In this document: positions 20,422-30,623 of the stretch, one piece after another
Numbering within the stretch: position 1 is the first letter of the stretch
How the letters are laid out: every line of letters begins with the position of its first letter
Source: Myxococcales bacterium
GTDB lineage: Bacteria; Myxococcota_A; Polyangia; Polyangiales; Houyiibacteriaceae
Assembly (NCBI GenBank): GCA_029861865.1
Contig: JAOTYL010000004.1
Coordinates: forward strand, 124,001 to 188,000
DNA: 64,000 bases
Direction of reading: 5' to 3'
Notes under the pieces: generated by a model
Told to the model about the DNA's origin: nothing
Seen by the model: only the letters and a program-made list of their open reading frames with translations
The model's database searches: none
Translations under genes and position numbers: made by a program

Positions 20422-22122
20422 ATGCCCGAGAAGGACATTGTAACGCCGACCCTTCGCAATCCACTCGGTGTGGATCGCGATCACCGTTCCGCCGCTCCGA
20501 AGGAGGCTGACGGACCGTACGAGGCAAGCGTGCGTGAGGGTGAGCGGCTCCGTGAGCGTCCGCGCACGGCCGCGGGCCTCGTCCAGATCGGCCGACAGCA
20601 CGCCAAAGAGCGAATGACAGTCTGGGAGCGGATCGACGTGCTTTTGGACCGCGGGACCGAGCCTACGATCCTCTATCAGAACTGGGGCCCGAATCTCGAT
20701 GGTGCCTCGATCGTGACCGCGATCGTTCAGATTCAGGGACGAAACGTCGCGCTCTACGGTCACGACTTCACGGTGCGTGCCGGTTCGATGGACGCCACCA
20801 ATGGTACGAAGCTCGCCAACTTGATTCGTTTGGCGGGGGATCAGGGTCTGCCTCTGATCGGGATGAACGACAGCGCCGGTGCGTTCGTGCCCGCCGGTGT
20901 GGGCGGCCTCGACGGGTACGCCGAAGCATTCACGGCTTTGCGCAAGATCAGCGGCGTCGTGCCGAGCATCATGTGCATGTTTGGCTACAACGCTGGAGGC
21001 GGCTCGTATCTCCCGCGTCAAGGGAGCTTCATGATTCAGCCCGACGACACGTTCTTCGGGCTGACCGGGCCAGGCGTCGTGAAGACCGTTCTCGGCGAGG
21101 ATGTCACGGCCGACGAGCTTGGCGGACCCGGCGTGCACGGCCAGAGTGGCGTGTCGGACCTTACCGTGAACGACGAGGTCGGCGCGCTTCGCACCGCCCA
21201 GCGGCTGCTGAGCTATTTGCCTGGCAACAACCACGAATTCGCGCCTTACCAAGAGACTTCGGACCCGATCGATCGCCCGACTGGCGAGATCGATACCCTG
21301 CTTCGCAAGGCGTTCAACTCGCCGACGGGGTTCAATACCCCGATCGACGTCAGCATCATTCTGCAACAGATCTGCGATCACGGAGACTATTTCGAGCTTC
21401 AACCACAACGTGCGCGGAACACCGTCACGGCGTTCGGGCGTCTCGGTGGACACGTGGTCGGGTTCGTTTGTAACAATAGTGCAGTCGCCTCGGGCCAGAT
21501 CGACGTCGATGCCGCATTCAAGAACTCGCGTTTCATTCGGTTCTGCAACTTGTACAACATTCCCGTCATCTTCATGGAAGACACGACGGGCTTCTTGCCT
21601 GGCCGCGACCAGGAGAGCCGTGGCATCGTGCAAGCAGGACGTGCAATGCTCGACTCGATCATCGATTTGCGGACGCCACGCCTCCTTTTGATCATTCGCA
21701 ACGCTTTCGGAGGCGCATACGCGGCGTTCAACTGCTACGTGACGGGCGCCGATCATGTCATGGCGCTTCCGACGACCCGTGTTGCGGTCATGGGGCCCGC
21801 GGGCAAGGAGTTCGTCTACAAGAAGGAGCTTCGTGCGATGCGAGCTAGCGCCAAAGCACGTATCCAGGAGGCGATCGAGGCAGGTGCCACTAGAGCAGAC
21901 GCGGAGCAAGCGGCTTCGGCTTGGATGAAAGAGCAAGATGCGGCGTTCAATGCCCGCTACGAAAAAGAGCTCATGAATCCCAAAGAAGCGTTGAGCCTCG
22001 GCTCGATCTCGGAGATTGTGATGCCCACCGACGTGCGCGCAGCGTTGGCGAAGAACCTCAACTTCTTCCTTTCCCACTACACCCCCGAGCCGCTTCAGGC
22101 CGTGCAGCGTGAGTTTCACTGA
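20422..22122 (+). CDS. Acyl-CoA carboxylase carboxyltransferase (beta) subunit
   Basis: The 566-residue protein has two crotonase-fold halves typical of propionyl/acetyl-CoA carboxyltransferases. The N half carries [15 protein letters not shown] and a [17 protein letters not shown] segment that forms the oxyanion pocket, and the C half carries [14 protein letters not shown] and [12 protein letters not shown]. It moves the carboxyl group from carboxybiotin to an acyl-CoA. The acceptor could be propionyl-CoA, acetyl-CoA or a longer acyl-CoA; sequence alone does not decide. Its stop overlaps the ATG of the biotin carboxylase/BCCP gene (TGATG), so the two are translationally coupled. ATG 20422 is preferred over GTG 20416 by box spacing. 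Confidence 0.92.
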   Translation: MPEKDIVTPTLRNPLGVDRDHRSAAPKEADGPYEASVREGERLRERPRTAAGLVQIGRQHAKERMTVWERIDVLLDRGTEPTILYQNWGPNLDGASIVTAIVQIQGRNVALYGHDFTVRAGSMDATNGTKLANLIRLAGDQGLPLIGMNDSAGAFVPAGVGGLDGYAEAFTALRKISGVVPSIMCMFGYNAGGGSYLPRQGSFMIQPDDTFFGLTGPGVVKTVLGEDVTADELGGPGVHGQSGVSDLTVNDEVGALRTAQRLLSYLPGNNHEFAPYQETSDPIDRPTGEIDTLLRKAFNSPTGFNTPIDVSIILQQICDHGDYFELQPQRARNTVTAFGRLGGHVVGFVCNNSAVASGQIDVDAAFKNSRFIRFCNLYNIPVIFMEDTTGFLPGRDQESRGIVQAGRAMLDSIIDLRTPRLLLIIRNAFGGAYAAFNCYVTGADHVMALPTTRVAVMGPAGKEFVYKKELRAMRASAKARIQEAIEAGATRADAEQAASAWMKEQDAAFNARYEKELMNPKEALSLGSISEIVMPTDVRAALAKNLNFFLSHYTPEPLQAVQREFH

Positions 22123-24929
22123 TGGGCTCGTCGGATCTCTACCTGCACAACCCAATGATCCATCGAGACCGTCGACTCGGCGAGTCCGAATCGGACTGGG
22201 TGCGATCGTTCTCTTGCGAGGACATGTCGATCTTGATCGTATGTCGGGGACCGGTTCGTCAGGAAGCGCTCGACACCTTCGCGGAGATGGGGATCAGCAA
22301 GGTGGCGATCCTCCTGTCGGAGAAAGACTCGATCGTCTATCCTCGCGCCCTCGCGCCCGAGTTGCGCCGGCTCGATCCATCGCGCGTCCATGCGGTCGCC
22401 GATTACACTGGCGGGACTAAAGAGGAGCGCACTGCCCGCATTCGAGAGATCATCCAAATCGCCAAGCAAAACGGCTACGACTACATTTTTGCAGGCTACG
22501 GCTTCATGGCGGAGGACGAAGAGTTCGTCCGCTCGATCGAAGAGGCGGACCTTTGTTTCGTCGGACCTGGGTCTCACACGGTGCAAGCGGCAGGCTTTAA
22601 AGACGAGGCCAAACAGACGGCAGAACGCATCGATGTGAGCGTGACCCCTGGCGTCAACAACGCGACCGCCCGCCTCTTGCTGCGCAAGCACGGTGACCGT
22701 GCTGCGTTGAAATCCATAACTTCCAAGCATGGGCTCGAGGTTTCGGAGCTCAGCGACGACACCTTGGCGATCGAAGACGTTGCCGACGCGGTTCTCGCTG
22801 CATCCTACGATGCGGGCATCGATCTCTACACGGTCGACGAGCTTGCTGAGCAGATCCAAATTGAGGTGTCTGCGATCCTCGAAGCGCACCCGGGAAGTCG
22901 GGTTCGTCTCAAGGCGATCGGAGGCGGTGGCGGCAAGGGCCAGCGCATCGTTCGTAGCGCAAACCAGGCACCGGCGATGGTCCGCGAGATCCTCGGCGAG
23001 GTGAAGGCACTGGGGGTAGGCGACAACAAGAACCTTCTCGTCGAGCTCAACATCGAGACGACGCGGCACAACGAAATCCAGCTTCTTGGGAACGGCGACT
23101 GGTGCATCTCACTCGGCGGTCGGGATTGTTCGTTGCAGATGCACGAACAGAAGCTGCTTGAGGTTTCGGTCACTCAGGAGACACTCGGCGAAGCGGTCGA
23201 GCGGGAGCGCGAAGCGGGGAACGAAGAGCAAGCAGCCGCGATCGGTCAAGACCTCGCGATTCTTCGTCGGATGGAAGAACAGGCAGAGCGCTTCGGTCAG
23301 GAAGTTGGCCTAGACTCGGCCTCGACTTTCGAGTGCATCGTCGATGGGGCTCGACACTATTTCATGGAAGTGAATACGCGAATCCAGGTCGAGCACCGCG
23401 TCTCTGAGCTCTGCTATGCGCTGCGCTTCCGAAACCCAAACGACGCCGAGGATTACTTTGATGTAACCTCGATCGTCGAGGCCATGGCGCTCCTCGCGAA
23501 GCACAAGGGGCGGCTTCCACGACCGGGGCGCATTCAACGCGCGGGGTCTGCGGTCGAGGCCCGGCTCAATGCGACGGACCAGTCTTTGTCTCCGCACGCA
23601 GGAGGCGAGATCATGTTTTGGTCGGATCCGATCGAGGGCGAAGTCCGCGACGATCAAGGGATCTGCTTCAAGAATCCCGATACCGGGCTTTTCATGCGCT
23701 ACAAGTTCGCGGGCGCCTACGACAGCAACATCGCGCTCTTGGTCACTACAGGCGATGATCGGCGCGCGAGCTACGAGCAACTGCAAGAGGTTCTTCGCCA
23801 GACCGTGCTTCGCGGGCCGGATCTTCAGACGAATCTACAATTTCATTATGGGCTCGTCAGCTGGTTCCTTGCGAACGGAGTGGACGCCAAACCCACGACC
23901 CGTTTCGTCGTCCCCTACCTGACGTTGATGGGGGAGCTCCTCGATGAGGCCAACCACATCGACGTCGACTATGCCTACAAGCGGCTATGCAGCCAGTATC
24001 TCGGGGTCACGGCGGGCAACCCTGCGGCAACGAAGGTGACCGATGAAGTCGTCCAGCTGAAGGCTACGCTGCTGGGGCGGCCACTTCGCCGACTGCTTCG
24101 CGAGCCGCATCTTCTTTCGGCTTGGCTCAGCACCCATCGTCGAGATTACGACGTTAGCAATCGTCGGGTGACGTGGCACCGCAATCCACTGCTGCTTCTG
24201 GCCGACACCTACCGACTCCTACACATGGAGGCGAGCATCGATGCACCGGCTGCTCACCGAGTTTGGGAGCAAGACCAACTCGTGCTCGATGAAGGCGAGG
24301 CGTTTTACGCGGCGGTCGCCGATCGAATTGGTGACATTTCCTGGCCGGAGCTCGACGCGTTGCTTCGCGGCGAGGCCCCGGCGGCGGGCTTCGAACCGGC
24401 TGAATGGAAGCCAGTTCGTGAGGCCCACCTCGGGTTCCAGCTCGGGACGGAGCTACTCGGGCTTCTGCCCCTGCTTGCCGAGAAAGTTGGCTTCTATGAT
24501 CTGCGGGTCAACGATGACCTCACCATCACGATCCCCGAGCGCCTTCTCGACGTGGACCACCAGGCAAAGATGAAGAAGGTCCTAGTCCCACCTCCGGTCA
24601 ACAAGGCGGACGAAATCGTCGCGGTCAGCGGCGGCATGTACTACGCACAGGAAGCCCCAGGCATGCCGAGATTCGTCGAAGAGGGCCAACACTTCGAAGT
24701 TGGCGACCCATTGTACGTCGTCGAAGTCATGAAGATGTTCAACAAGGTATACGCTCCTTTCTCGGGCACAATTGACAAGATACTCGTCGATGCTGACGGC
24801 ACGATCGTGGCCAAGGGCCAGCCCCTGTTCAAAGTCACCCCGGACGAGCAGTTCGTGGAAGTCGATCCCGCGCAGTTCCAAGCCCGGGTCGAAACCACCA
24901 CCGAAGAATACCTAAGCAAAGTCGCGTAA
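22122..24929 (+). CDS. Acyl-CoA carboxylase biotin carboxylase-BCCP subunit
   Basis: The 935-residue protein joins an ATP-grasp biotin carboxylase to a biotin carrier. The N domain has IVCRGPVRQEALDTF; the ATP-grasp core has KAIGGGGGKGQRI and the family loop EVNTRIQVEHRVSELCYAL. In the usual enzyme this last loop reads EMNTRLQVEHPVTE, so Pro is replaced by Arg here. About 95 residues separate the VTPGVNN and KAIGGGGG segments, where ordinary carboxylases have roughly 35, so there is an insert of about 60 residues in the lid region. A C-terminal half of unassigned helices leads to the biotinyl domain with EVMKMFN, the Lys being the biotin site. It starts at the ATG overlapping the upstream stop. 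A terminator overlaps its TAA. It completes the carboxylase holoenzyme with the gene upstream. Confidence 0.9.
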   Translation: MGSSDLYLHNPMIHRDRRLGESESDWVRSFSCEDMSILIVCRGPVRQEALDTFAEMGISKVAILLSEKDSIVYPRALAPELRRLDPSRVHAVADYTGGTKEERTARIREIIQIAKQNGYDYIFAGYGFMAEDEEFVRSIEEADLCFVGPGSHTVQAAGFKDEAKQTAERIDVSVTPGVNNATARLLLRKHGDRAALKSITSKHGLEVSELSDDTLAIEDVADAVLAASYDAGIDLYTVDELAEQIQIEVSAILEAHPGSRVRLKAIGGGGGKGQRIVRSANQAPAMVREILGEVKALGVGDNKNLLVELNIETTRHNEIQLLGNGDWCISLGGRDCSLQMHEQKLLEVSVTQETLGEAVEREREAGNEEQAAAIGQDLAILRRMEEQAERFGQEVGLDSASTFECIVDGARHYFMEVNTRIQVEHRVSELCYALRFRNPNDAEDYFDVTSIVEAMALLAKHKGRLPRPGRIQRAGSAVEARLNATDQSLSPHAGGEIMFWSDPIEGEVRDDQGICFKNPDTGLFMRYKFAGAYDSNIALLVTTGDDRRASYEQLQEVLRQTVLRGPDLQTNLQFHYGLVSWFLANGVDAKPTTRFVVPYLTLMGELLDEANHIDVDYAYKRLCSQYLGVTAGNPAATKVTDEVVQLKATLLGRPLRRLLREPHLLSAWLSTHRRDYDVSNRRVTWHRNPLLLLADTYRLLHMEASIDAPAAHRVWEQDQLVLDEGEAFYAAVADRIGDISWPELDALLRGEAPAAGFEPAEWKPVREAHLGFQLGTELLGLLPLLAEKVGFYDLRVNDDLTITIPERLLDVDHQAKMKKVLVPPPVNKADEIVAVSGGMYYAQEAPGMPRFVEEGQHFEVGDPLYVVEVMKMFNKVYAPFSGTIDKILVDADGTIVAKGQPLFKVTPDEQFVEVDPAQFQARVETTTEEYLSKVA

Positions 24930-24949
24930 AGGGGACAGTCCCTTTTTTT
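24928..24949 (+). terminator. Rho-independent terminator after the carboxylase operon
   Basis: AAAGGG (24928-24933) pairs with CCCTTT (24940-24945) over the loop GACAGT, and seven T residues (24943-24949) follow directly. The stem begins inside the TAA stop (24927-24929). This is the clearest terminator in the window. Confidence 0.75.
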
Positions 24950-24956
24950 CGAACGT

Positions 24957-25132
24957 AGTGTGCGAGAGATTTTCGTTTGTGGTCGAGCGCCCCCGCAGAG
25001 AGCGACTGAGAGGTACGTCCGGACCGCCTGCGGCGGGCAATTGGTCCCGCCCCACCGCCCCCACACTATCGCCTACCTCGCAGGGAGCGAACGAGGAGGA
25101 AAGCCGGTCACAAGCGAAAAGATCCGCACACT
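24957..25132. repeat. 176-bp TIR-bounded element, copy B (inverted, with insert)
   Basis: Read on the plus strand this is the reverse complement of copy A (17142-17265), with a few base changes and an extra 52 bp. Its ends give TAGTGTGCG and CGCACACTA, a perfect inverted repeat including a TA at each border. The extra 52 bp (25022-25073) interrupts the central palindrome GAGGTAC/GTACCTC of copy A. It lies between the convergent carboxylase and diguanylate cyclase genes. The cyclase stop TAG is made by the last bases of this element, in the same relation as gyrB has to copy A. Confidence 0.8.
25022..25073. repeat. 52-bp insert in element B, core shared with 38827-38869
   Basis: This segment is absent from copy A. 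It starts with a G/C-rich stem (CCGCctGCGG), followed by GGCAATTGGTCCCGCC and a C-rich run. From 25036 to 25078 it matches 38827-38869 at 42 of 43 bases, the one difference being A or G in CAC[AG]CTATCG. Confidence 0.75.
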
Positions 25133-26180
25133 ACAGGCGATCATCGCGGCCGGTGGCTAGCACGACCCGATTTCTGCCAGCAGCTTTGGCCCGAAAAAGC
25201 GCGCGATCGGCGGTCATCATCAATCTTGCACGGAGGTCGCGTCGCGGTCGCCCGTTCCGGCGACGCAGGCCGCTGAGGGTTGCGACGCCCACCGAGACGG
25301 TGATCTTCGGAAGCACGCCGTCGGGGCGCATCGGTCCAGCGGTGCTCGCAGCGACGTGGCTCCTCAGATGGTCGGCGAGTGCCCGGGCGCTTTCTTTCGA
25401 GGCGTGCCTCTGCACCACGACGAACTCGTCACCACCAAAACGAAAGACGGAACCGATACCTGCCGCAGCCTCGTCGAGAGCCCTACCCGTACGTTTCAGC
25501 GCCTCACTGCCGGCGGCGTGTCCCAGCTTGCTGTTCACCTTCTTCAGATGATCGACATCGACGAACATCAGCGCCATGTCCCTTTCAGCACGGCGCGCGG
25601 ACGTCACCGCTCTCGTCAGCTCGCTGTTGAGCTCGCGGATATTGCGTAGGCCCGTCAATGGGTCGTGTGCCGCTAGAAGCTCTTGCTTTCGCAGCGACAT
25701 CGTTTGGATGAGCGAAGTTGTGATGTATCGGCTGAGGCCGGCGATCAGTTGCGCTTCGTGCTCGCTGAACCGTCCTTTGGGGTTGATGAGTTGAAGCAAA
25801 CCGAGGTTCTGGTCGCCATCGTGCAGCCTGCCGATCACGGCGTGTTTCGTGCGCCGCGATGATCCAGACCGAAACTGCGGGTCGGGATCCGATCCTGAAA
25901 CGACGAGCGGCAGCAATCGCGCAAGCGCGCGCTTTGCGAGGGCACGGTTGAAAGGCTGACCGTGCTCGAGAACGTGCTTCGCCTCGGGGCCGAACGCGGC
26001 AACGCAAAGGAGCACATCTGCGCCTTCGCCGATGAAGATCGCGCCAGCGCTAGCCCGCACCCCGAGCGCCGCCGCCTCGAGCCCTTCTTCGAGCACACGC
26101 ACGAAAGGCCGCGCCCGAGAGCACGAGGCCCCAAGAACGGATTCCTCGAGCTTTGCCCCCCTCAAGGTGTGGATCCGCAC
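25131..26180 (-). CDS. Diguanylate cyclase with N-terminal GAF-like domain
   Basis: The roughly 349-residue protein has a GAF-like region (about 20-170) with alternating strands (AGAIFIGEGADVLLCVAAFG, GLLQLINPKG), and a GGDEF domain (about 195-340) with the intact catalytic loop RFGGDEFVVV and the substrate motif HDPLTGLRN. No RxxD inhibitory site precedes GGDEF, so product feedback is not expected at that site. It would make cyclic di-GMP in the cytoplasm in response to a ligand bound by the GAF part. GTG 26180 is chosen because TACGAT ends exactly 6 nt before it. The frame is open to a TTG at 26216. Its TAG stop is made by the inverted repeat element. It opposes the EAL protein at 53.6 kb functionally. 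Confidence 0.88.
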   Translation of the reverse strand: MRIHTLRGAKLEESVLGASCSRARPFVRVLEEGLEAAALGVRASAGAIFIGEGADVLLCVAAFGPEAKHVLEHGQPFNRALAKRALARLLPLVVSGSDPDPQFRSGSSRRTKHAVIGRLHDGDQNLGLLQLINPKGRFSEHEAQLIAGLSRYITTSLIQTMSLRKQELLAAHDPLTGLRNIRELNSELTRAVTSARRAERDMALMFVDVDHLKKVNSKLGHAAGSEALKRTGRALDEAAAGIGSVFRFGGDEFVVVQRHASKESARALADHLRSHVAASTAGPMRPDGVLPKITVSVGVATLSGLRRRNGRPRRDLRARLMMTADRALFRAKAAGRNRVVLATGRDDRL

Positions 26181-26186
26181 CCTCCA

Positions 26187-26192
26187 ATCGTA
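26187..26192 (-). promoter_or_regulatory. -10 box TACGAT (with TTGGCT at -35), likely leaderless start
   Basis: TACGAT on the minus strand is 6 nt before GTG 26180, and TTGGCT (26211-26216) lies 18 bp further upstream. This is the best sigma-70 pairing among the minus-strand starts here and moves the cyclase start to GTG 26180. Confidence 0.5.
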
Positions 26193-26302
26193 GAAAGTCC
26201 CAGTCGAACAAGCCAATCGAGTACGGCATTGTGGTGCCTTGTAGGTAACCTTTGACTTGAATACCGCGTAGTATGGAGGACCGTGAAGTGGGAGGGCCGT
26301 GG

Positions 26303-29300
26303 ATGAGATGCGAGCGTGTATGCGCCCTGCTTGTTTTTCTTACGCTAGCTAGCGCCGCTGCGGGCTGTGGAAAGCAAAGGGCACCGGTCGATCGCGTCGG
26401 GACGAACGCGGTGGAAAAGCGCTTCTTCGAGAACTCGTCCTGGTACTTCAGTCGCACCGTCATCGACGTCGACTATGAAGGTGGCCAGCTCGGCAGCTTC
26501 CCCGGCGACGCGGCGCTCGACTTTCAGGGCTCTGACCTCGCGTCGATACCCCGCGTTCGCTGGGTCATCGAGGAGAAGACGCTCTTGGCGTTCCGCGACT
26601 ATGAGCTTGTCGAGGGTGCCAATCCTGGCTCGCCGGAGCCAGGCACCATCGTCGGTCAACCGGTGGCCGCTTTCGAAATCGAAAAGCACTTCGATATTCG
26701 TCGCGCGTACGAGGATTCCACCGGCGAAGAGCTCAACATCATCGAGGAGAACGACACCGACCGACCTTGGTACGAGCGCGAGTTCATGCGAGTGAACTGG
26801 GCCGACAACATCCTACCCGGGTACTACGGTCAAGTCAGCGAGCTCAACGAGCTCCTCGGTCTTTTCGAAAGACAGTCGGCGAACCTCTTCATTCAAGCGG
26901 AATCGGAGTTTCCGGATTCCTGGCGGCTGCGGTTCCACTTCATGGCATGTGATGGGCTCGAAGATGAGAGCGAGGAATGCGAGGAGCACGAGAGGTCATG
27001 GGCATCTGACTATCCACGAGACGAGCTCTATGCCTTCGACTTCGTGACCCAAGAGCTTCTCGCACCGGGCACGGTCATCGATCCCTTCGAGCGGGTTCCC
27101 GTCAACTTCTGCGATTCGAACTTCACGGACGCGCCTCTGTGCACGAGCGCGGCGATGTACGTGCGAAACAGTTTCTTGCGGGTCAGCGATCAGCGCCAGT
27201 ACGAGCCGGTGAACTGGGTCGACTCTCGTTTCGAGCGGGCCGGCTATTTTCGCCTCGAGCGCCCGACCGTCGATCGATCCACGGGAGCAGATGATCCGGC
27301 CTTTTTCGCGACCGACTTCCTGAACTACAACATCAATCGTCACAACATCTGGTACGAATGGTGGGACGAGGACGGCGACCCCATTCCATATGCCGAACGT
27401 CGTGTGCGACCGGTGATTTTCTACACCACGCCGGAGCTACCCGCGCACTTGGTTCAAACGAGCTTCGAAGTCGCTGCTCGCTGGAACGAAGTCTTCATGC
27501 AGACGGTGCGGCGCCTTCGAGGAAAAGCGGATGCGGTGTTTCCCGATGTGGCATGTCAGGACGACAATCCCGATCAGCACTGCGCTTGCGTTCGCGACCC
27601 GGATACGGGCACGCTTCTCAATCCGACGTGCCCGGGGCGATACGACCCGTTCGAGACTCCAGCACAGGCCGAAGCGCGCGGGATTTCGAATCCCTACGAC
27701 TGTTATGTGGATGTCCCCGACGATGCGCAGCCTGATTTCGATCGCGCCGACCTGAGCGACGAGCATTTCGAGGGGTGGTTTGACGCGGAGCAGGTGGGCT
27801 CGGAGTGCGTTCTTTCGCTCCGGATCAATAGCTGCAACAAGGCCACGATCGCGGCCAACGACGGCACAATGGAGGGACTCGAATGTCAGGAGCGCGGTGA
27901 CTCGCGGTTCAAGTTCCTGAGCTACGTCGACCAGCCGGGCACAGGTTTTCTCGGTATCGCAACGCTTCGTGGCGATCCGGTAACCGGAGAAATTCTGGTC
28001 GGTGACGCCAATATTGGCGGCCCGGCTCTCGACGGCTACCGCACCACCGCGCTCCAGATGTACGATCTCATCAACGGTGACCTGACCGACGAAGAGTTTC
28101 TGACCGGAGAAGACGTTCGCCTCTACCTCGAGAATCTCGATCGGGTCCAGTTGCCAGCCCGACCGCGCATCGACTTCAACGCGGCGCTCAAGCACGGAAG
28201 CGCGCTCCCAATCGACGTACAGAGTATCGACAACCGGATGGCGGCCTTTGCGAGCCGTGCCGATGCCCTTGCAGGGCCTGCGGGCCGAGCTGCCACGTTC
28301 ATCGATCGTCGCACCGATCTGGTAGGCACGAACATCGAGTACCGGGTGATGGAGAGCTTCGAGACGTTGATGCTTGCGGGCATCGAAGTCGTCCCAGATG
28401 GGTTCGGTCCGGCAGACATCAGTGACGATCTACTCGACCGGGTGTCGCCTTTCCGCGCGCCGATGCACGAACAGATGCGGAAGCTCGCCGATCTAGAGAC
28501 CGCCGCCTCCCGAAACAACGTGATGATGCCGAACGAGTTCGTCGACAACTCGGTCCTCTTCTTCGTCAACCAGCACAGAGACTGGCCGCGAGCACGCATC
28601 GAGATCGCGCTCAATCAACTGCTCTATTTTCACACGCAGCTCCACGAGCTTGGCCACTGCCTCGGGCTTCGACACGACTTCGGAGCGTCGGCCGACACGG
28701 AAAACTACGACGACGAGTACTATCAAATCGCACAGCGATTCCCTTTGCCTGACCCCGCCGACTACGACCTCGATGGCACTGCTGGGTTGAGCGCCAACGA
28801 GCAGATCGCATTCGAAACCGCGTTCGACGCGATGCGAGAGAAGCGCGAGCTCGCGGGGATCGACTCCCACATGGACTCGTCGGTGATGGAATACATCGCA
28901 CAGTGGTACGGTCGCACCACCACGGAGGCCGGCCGATACGACGTGGCGGCAGTGAGCTTCGGGTATGGCGACCTCGTGGAGCTCTACGACAATCGCGGAG
29001 GTCTCCACATCAGCGACATCGACCCGACCAATGCCGACAGGGTGTGGGCGAAGTATTACCAAGGCGGTGAGGTCTGTGAGGCCGATGCAGATTGCCCGTT
29101 CTCCGAGTCCGGATCTCGTAGCGCCGAGTTGAGCGCCGTGAACATGGCTGCCGGGCTGACCCAGTCGTGTGTCCCGCACCCCCAGGGGGCCGCTACGCAT
29201 GGCAGCATCTGTTCGGGCTTCGACGAAGACGCGGCGGCTCTTGCACTCGGCGATCCACGCGGGCCTTACCTGCCCGTGAGCTACCGCTTCTGCTCGGACG

Positions 29301-30622
29301 AGCGCGTTGGGACGCTAGGCTGGTGCCACCGCTTCGACGAAGGAGACAGCTATCGCGAGGTCGTACGAAACCTCTCCGAGCAGTATGAACGCCAGTACAT
29401 CTTCACGAACTTCAGGCGCTATAGGTCGGACTTCGACATCGGGCCATACATCTCGAACCGACTCGTCGGCCGTCACTTCACGATCTTGCAAGCGATCTTC
29501 CGAGACCTGATCTACCGCTACCAAACCGATCCAGCTTTCCGCAACGATACCGAAGATTTCGGCTTCTACGATCAGTTCATGGCGAGTGCCGACGTGCTGA
29601 ATTTCTATGCGAGGGTGCTTGGGCAACCGGACATCGGCTCCTATTTGTTCGACCCCGTCACCGGAAACTTCGAGCGCGCCAGCCCCATCCCCGGCCTTCC
29701 TGGATCTGAGCTCGACCTCTCGATCGGGCTCGGGCGGTATTTCTCCTCCACGTATCAACGTGGGCTCACCGGTATCTCCCGCATCGAGCGCATCGGCTCC
29801 TTTTACGACAAGTGGATTGCAATCCAGATGCTGACCGATCGCGGTGGCGCGATGGACTACACGCGCGACGTCCCGTTTTGGGTGAACTTCCACGACCTCT
29901 TCCCGATCGAGATGCAGCAGATCTTCCAAGGGATGATCCAAGATGAACCCGAGTCGATCTCTCCCCGCGTCGTTTGCGCGACGCCAGGGCCCGGAGGCGT
30001 CTGCAACGACCCCCGCGTCGTGTACATGGACTTCTATCGCGGCGACTGCTCGGCCCCGGAGACCTGTAGGCCCGATCCGATCGAGGAGACATACGCGGGC
30101 CTCGATGTCGTCGATGGGGGAAGCTCGGTATTACTCCAGTTTCTCGCCGCTGCTTTCGCCCTTGCCGACTTCCCGGTTTTCTTCGACACCACTTTCCAGA
30201 ATCAGCTCTTCATTTGTGTCGAAGGCGAGGGGGATTGCTTTGCTCCGAGTGACGGTTCGGTAGAGGGTATCGACTTCGTTCGGCATAGCTCGACCAGGTT
30301 CGGAAAGACATTCCTCGCCTTTCAAATTGAGCCTGCAATCGCGGTTCCCAATCAGGAGTCGATAGGCTTCAACATGGTCAAAGAGGCCTCGGACAACGCG
30401 TTCGCCATCGATGTCCTCGAGCGGATCGGGAACGGAGAGATGGTCTCGCAGGGTGAGCTCGATCAACTAACCGCCGGCGGGTATCGCATTCCTGCAGATG
30501 CAGTCGAGGCGATCTCCGACCTGAACATCCTCGATCGTCGGCAGCGCAACCTCGAATCCTTCTTCTTCCAGTTGATCGACCTTCAACGCCAGCTCGGCAT
30601 TGCTGGGTACTTGAGGTTCTGA
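26303..30622 (+). CDS. Giant lipoprotein metzincin-type metalloprotease, paralog 1
   Basis: The 1439-residue protein has a signal peptide ending in SAAAGC (lipobox), so it is probably an outer-membrane or surface lipoprotein. The zinc site is HELGHCLGLRH (His781, Glu782, His785, His791), the metzincin form HExxHxxGxxH. The Met-turn is SSVMEY (Met862). Between them lies a degenerate EF-hand-like loop (DYDLDG, about 821). The rest is about 750 residues of unknown N-terminal domains and about 550 residues after the zinc domain. Start ATG 26303 follows a GGGAGG ribosome site; ATG 26273 is in frame. It is one base upstream of paralog 2, and the two probably form an operon. The layout resembles DUF4953-type 'Met-zincin' proteins. 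Substrate is unknown. Confidence 0.82.
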   Translation: MRCERVCALLVFLTLASAAAGCGKQRAPVDRVGTNAVEKRFFENSSWYFSRTVIDVDYEGGQLGSFPGDAALDFQGSDLASIPRVRWVIEEKTLLAFRDYELVEGANPGSPEPGTIVGQPVAAFEIEKHFDIRRAYEDSTGEELNIIEENDTDRPWYEREFMRVNWADNILPGYYGQVSELNELLGLFERQSANLFIQAESEFPDSWRLRFHFMACDGLEDESEECEEHERSWASDYPRDELYAFDFVTQELLAPGTVIDPFERVPVNFCDSNFTDAPLCTSAAMYVRNSFLRVSDQRQYEPVNWVDSRFERAGYFRLERPTVDRSTGADDPAFFATDFLNYNINRHNIWYEWWDEDGDPIPYAERRVRPVIFYTTPELPAHLVQTSFEVAARWNEVFMQTVRRLRGKADAVFPDVACQDDNPDQHCACVRDPDTGTLLNPTCPGRYDPFETPAQAEARGISNPYDCYVDVPDDAQPDFDRADLSDEHFEGWFDAEQVGSECVLSLRINSCNKATIAANDGTMEGLECQERGDSRFKFLSYVDQPGTGFLGIATLRGDPVTGEILVGDANIGGPALDGYRTTALQMYDLINGDLTDEEFLTGEDVRLYLENLDRVQLPARPRIDFNAALKHGSALPIDVQSIDNRMAAFASRADALAGPAGRAATFIDRRTDLVGTNIEYRVMESFETLMLAGIEVVPDGFGPADISDDLLDRVSPFRAPMHEQMRKLADLETAASRNNVMMPNEFVDNSVLFFVNQHRDWPRARIEIALNQLLYFHTQLHELGHCLGLRHDFGASADTENYDDEYYQIAQRFPLPDPADYDLDGTAGLSANEQIAFETAFDAMREKRELAGIDSHMDSSVMEYIAQWYGRTTTEAGRYDVAAVSFGYGDLVELYDNRGGLHISDIDPTNADRVWAKYYQGGEVCEADADCPFSESGSRSAELSAVNMAAGLTQSCVPHPQGAATHGSICSGFDEDAAALALGDPRGPYLPVSYRFCSDERVGTLGWCHRFDEGDSYREVVRNLSEQYERQYIFTNFRRYRSDFDIGPYISNRLVGRHFTILQAIFRDLIYRYQTDPAFRNDTEDFGFYDQFMASADVLNFYARVLGQPDIGSYLFDPVTGNFERASPIPGLPGSELDLSIGLGRYFSSTYQRGLTGISRIERIGSFYDKWIAIQMLTDRGGAMDYTRDVPFWVNFHDLFPIEMQQIFQGMIQDEPESISPRVVCATPGPGGVCNDPRVVYMDFYRGDCSAPETCRPDPIEETYAGLDVVDGGSSVLLQFLAAAFALADFPVFFDTTFQNQLFICVEGEGDCFAPSDGSVEGIDFVRHSSTRFGKTFLAFQIEPAIAVPNQESIGFNMVKEASDNAFAIDVLERIGNGEMVSQGELDQLTAGGYRIPADAVEAISDLNILDRRQRNLESFFFQLIDLQRQLGIAGYLRF

Positions 30623-30623
30623 G

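Noticed and set aside
20374-22155. Long minus-strand open frame (593 codons) antisense to the carboxyltransferase gene
   Set aside because: It is a shadow of a gene with strong family signatures; its residue content is His/Arg/Val-rich and lacks any domain. Typical for high-GC DNA.
26252-26274. TTGACT and TAGTAT before the first metzincin as a promoter pair
   Set aside because: The spacer is only 11 bp, too short for a sigma-70 pair.
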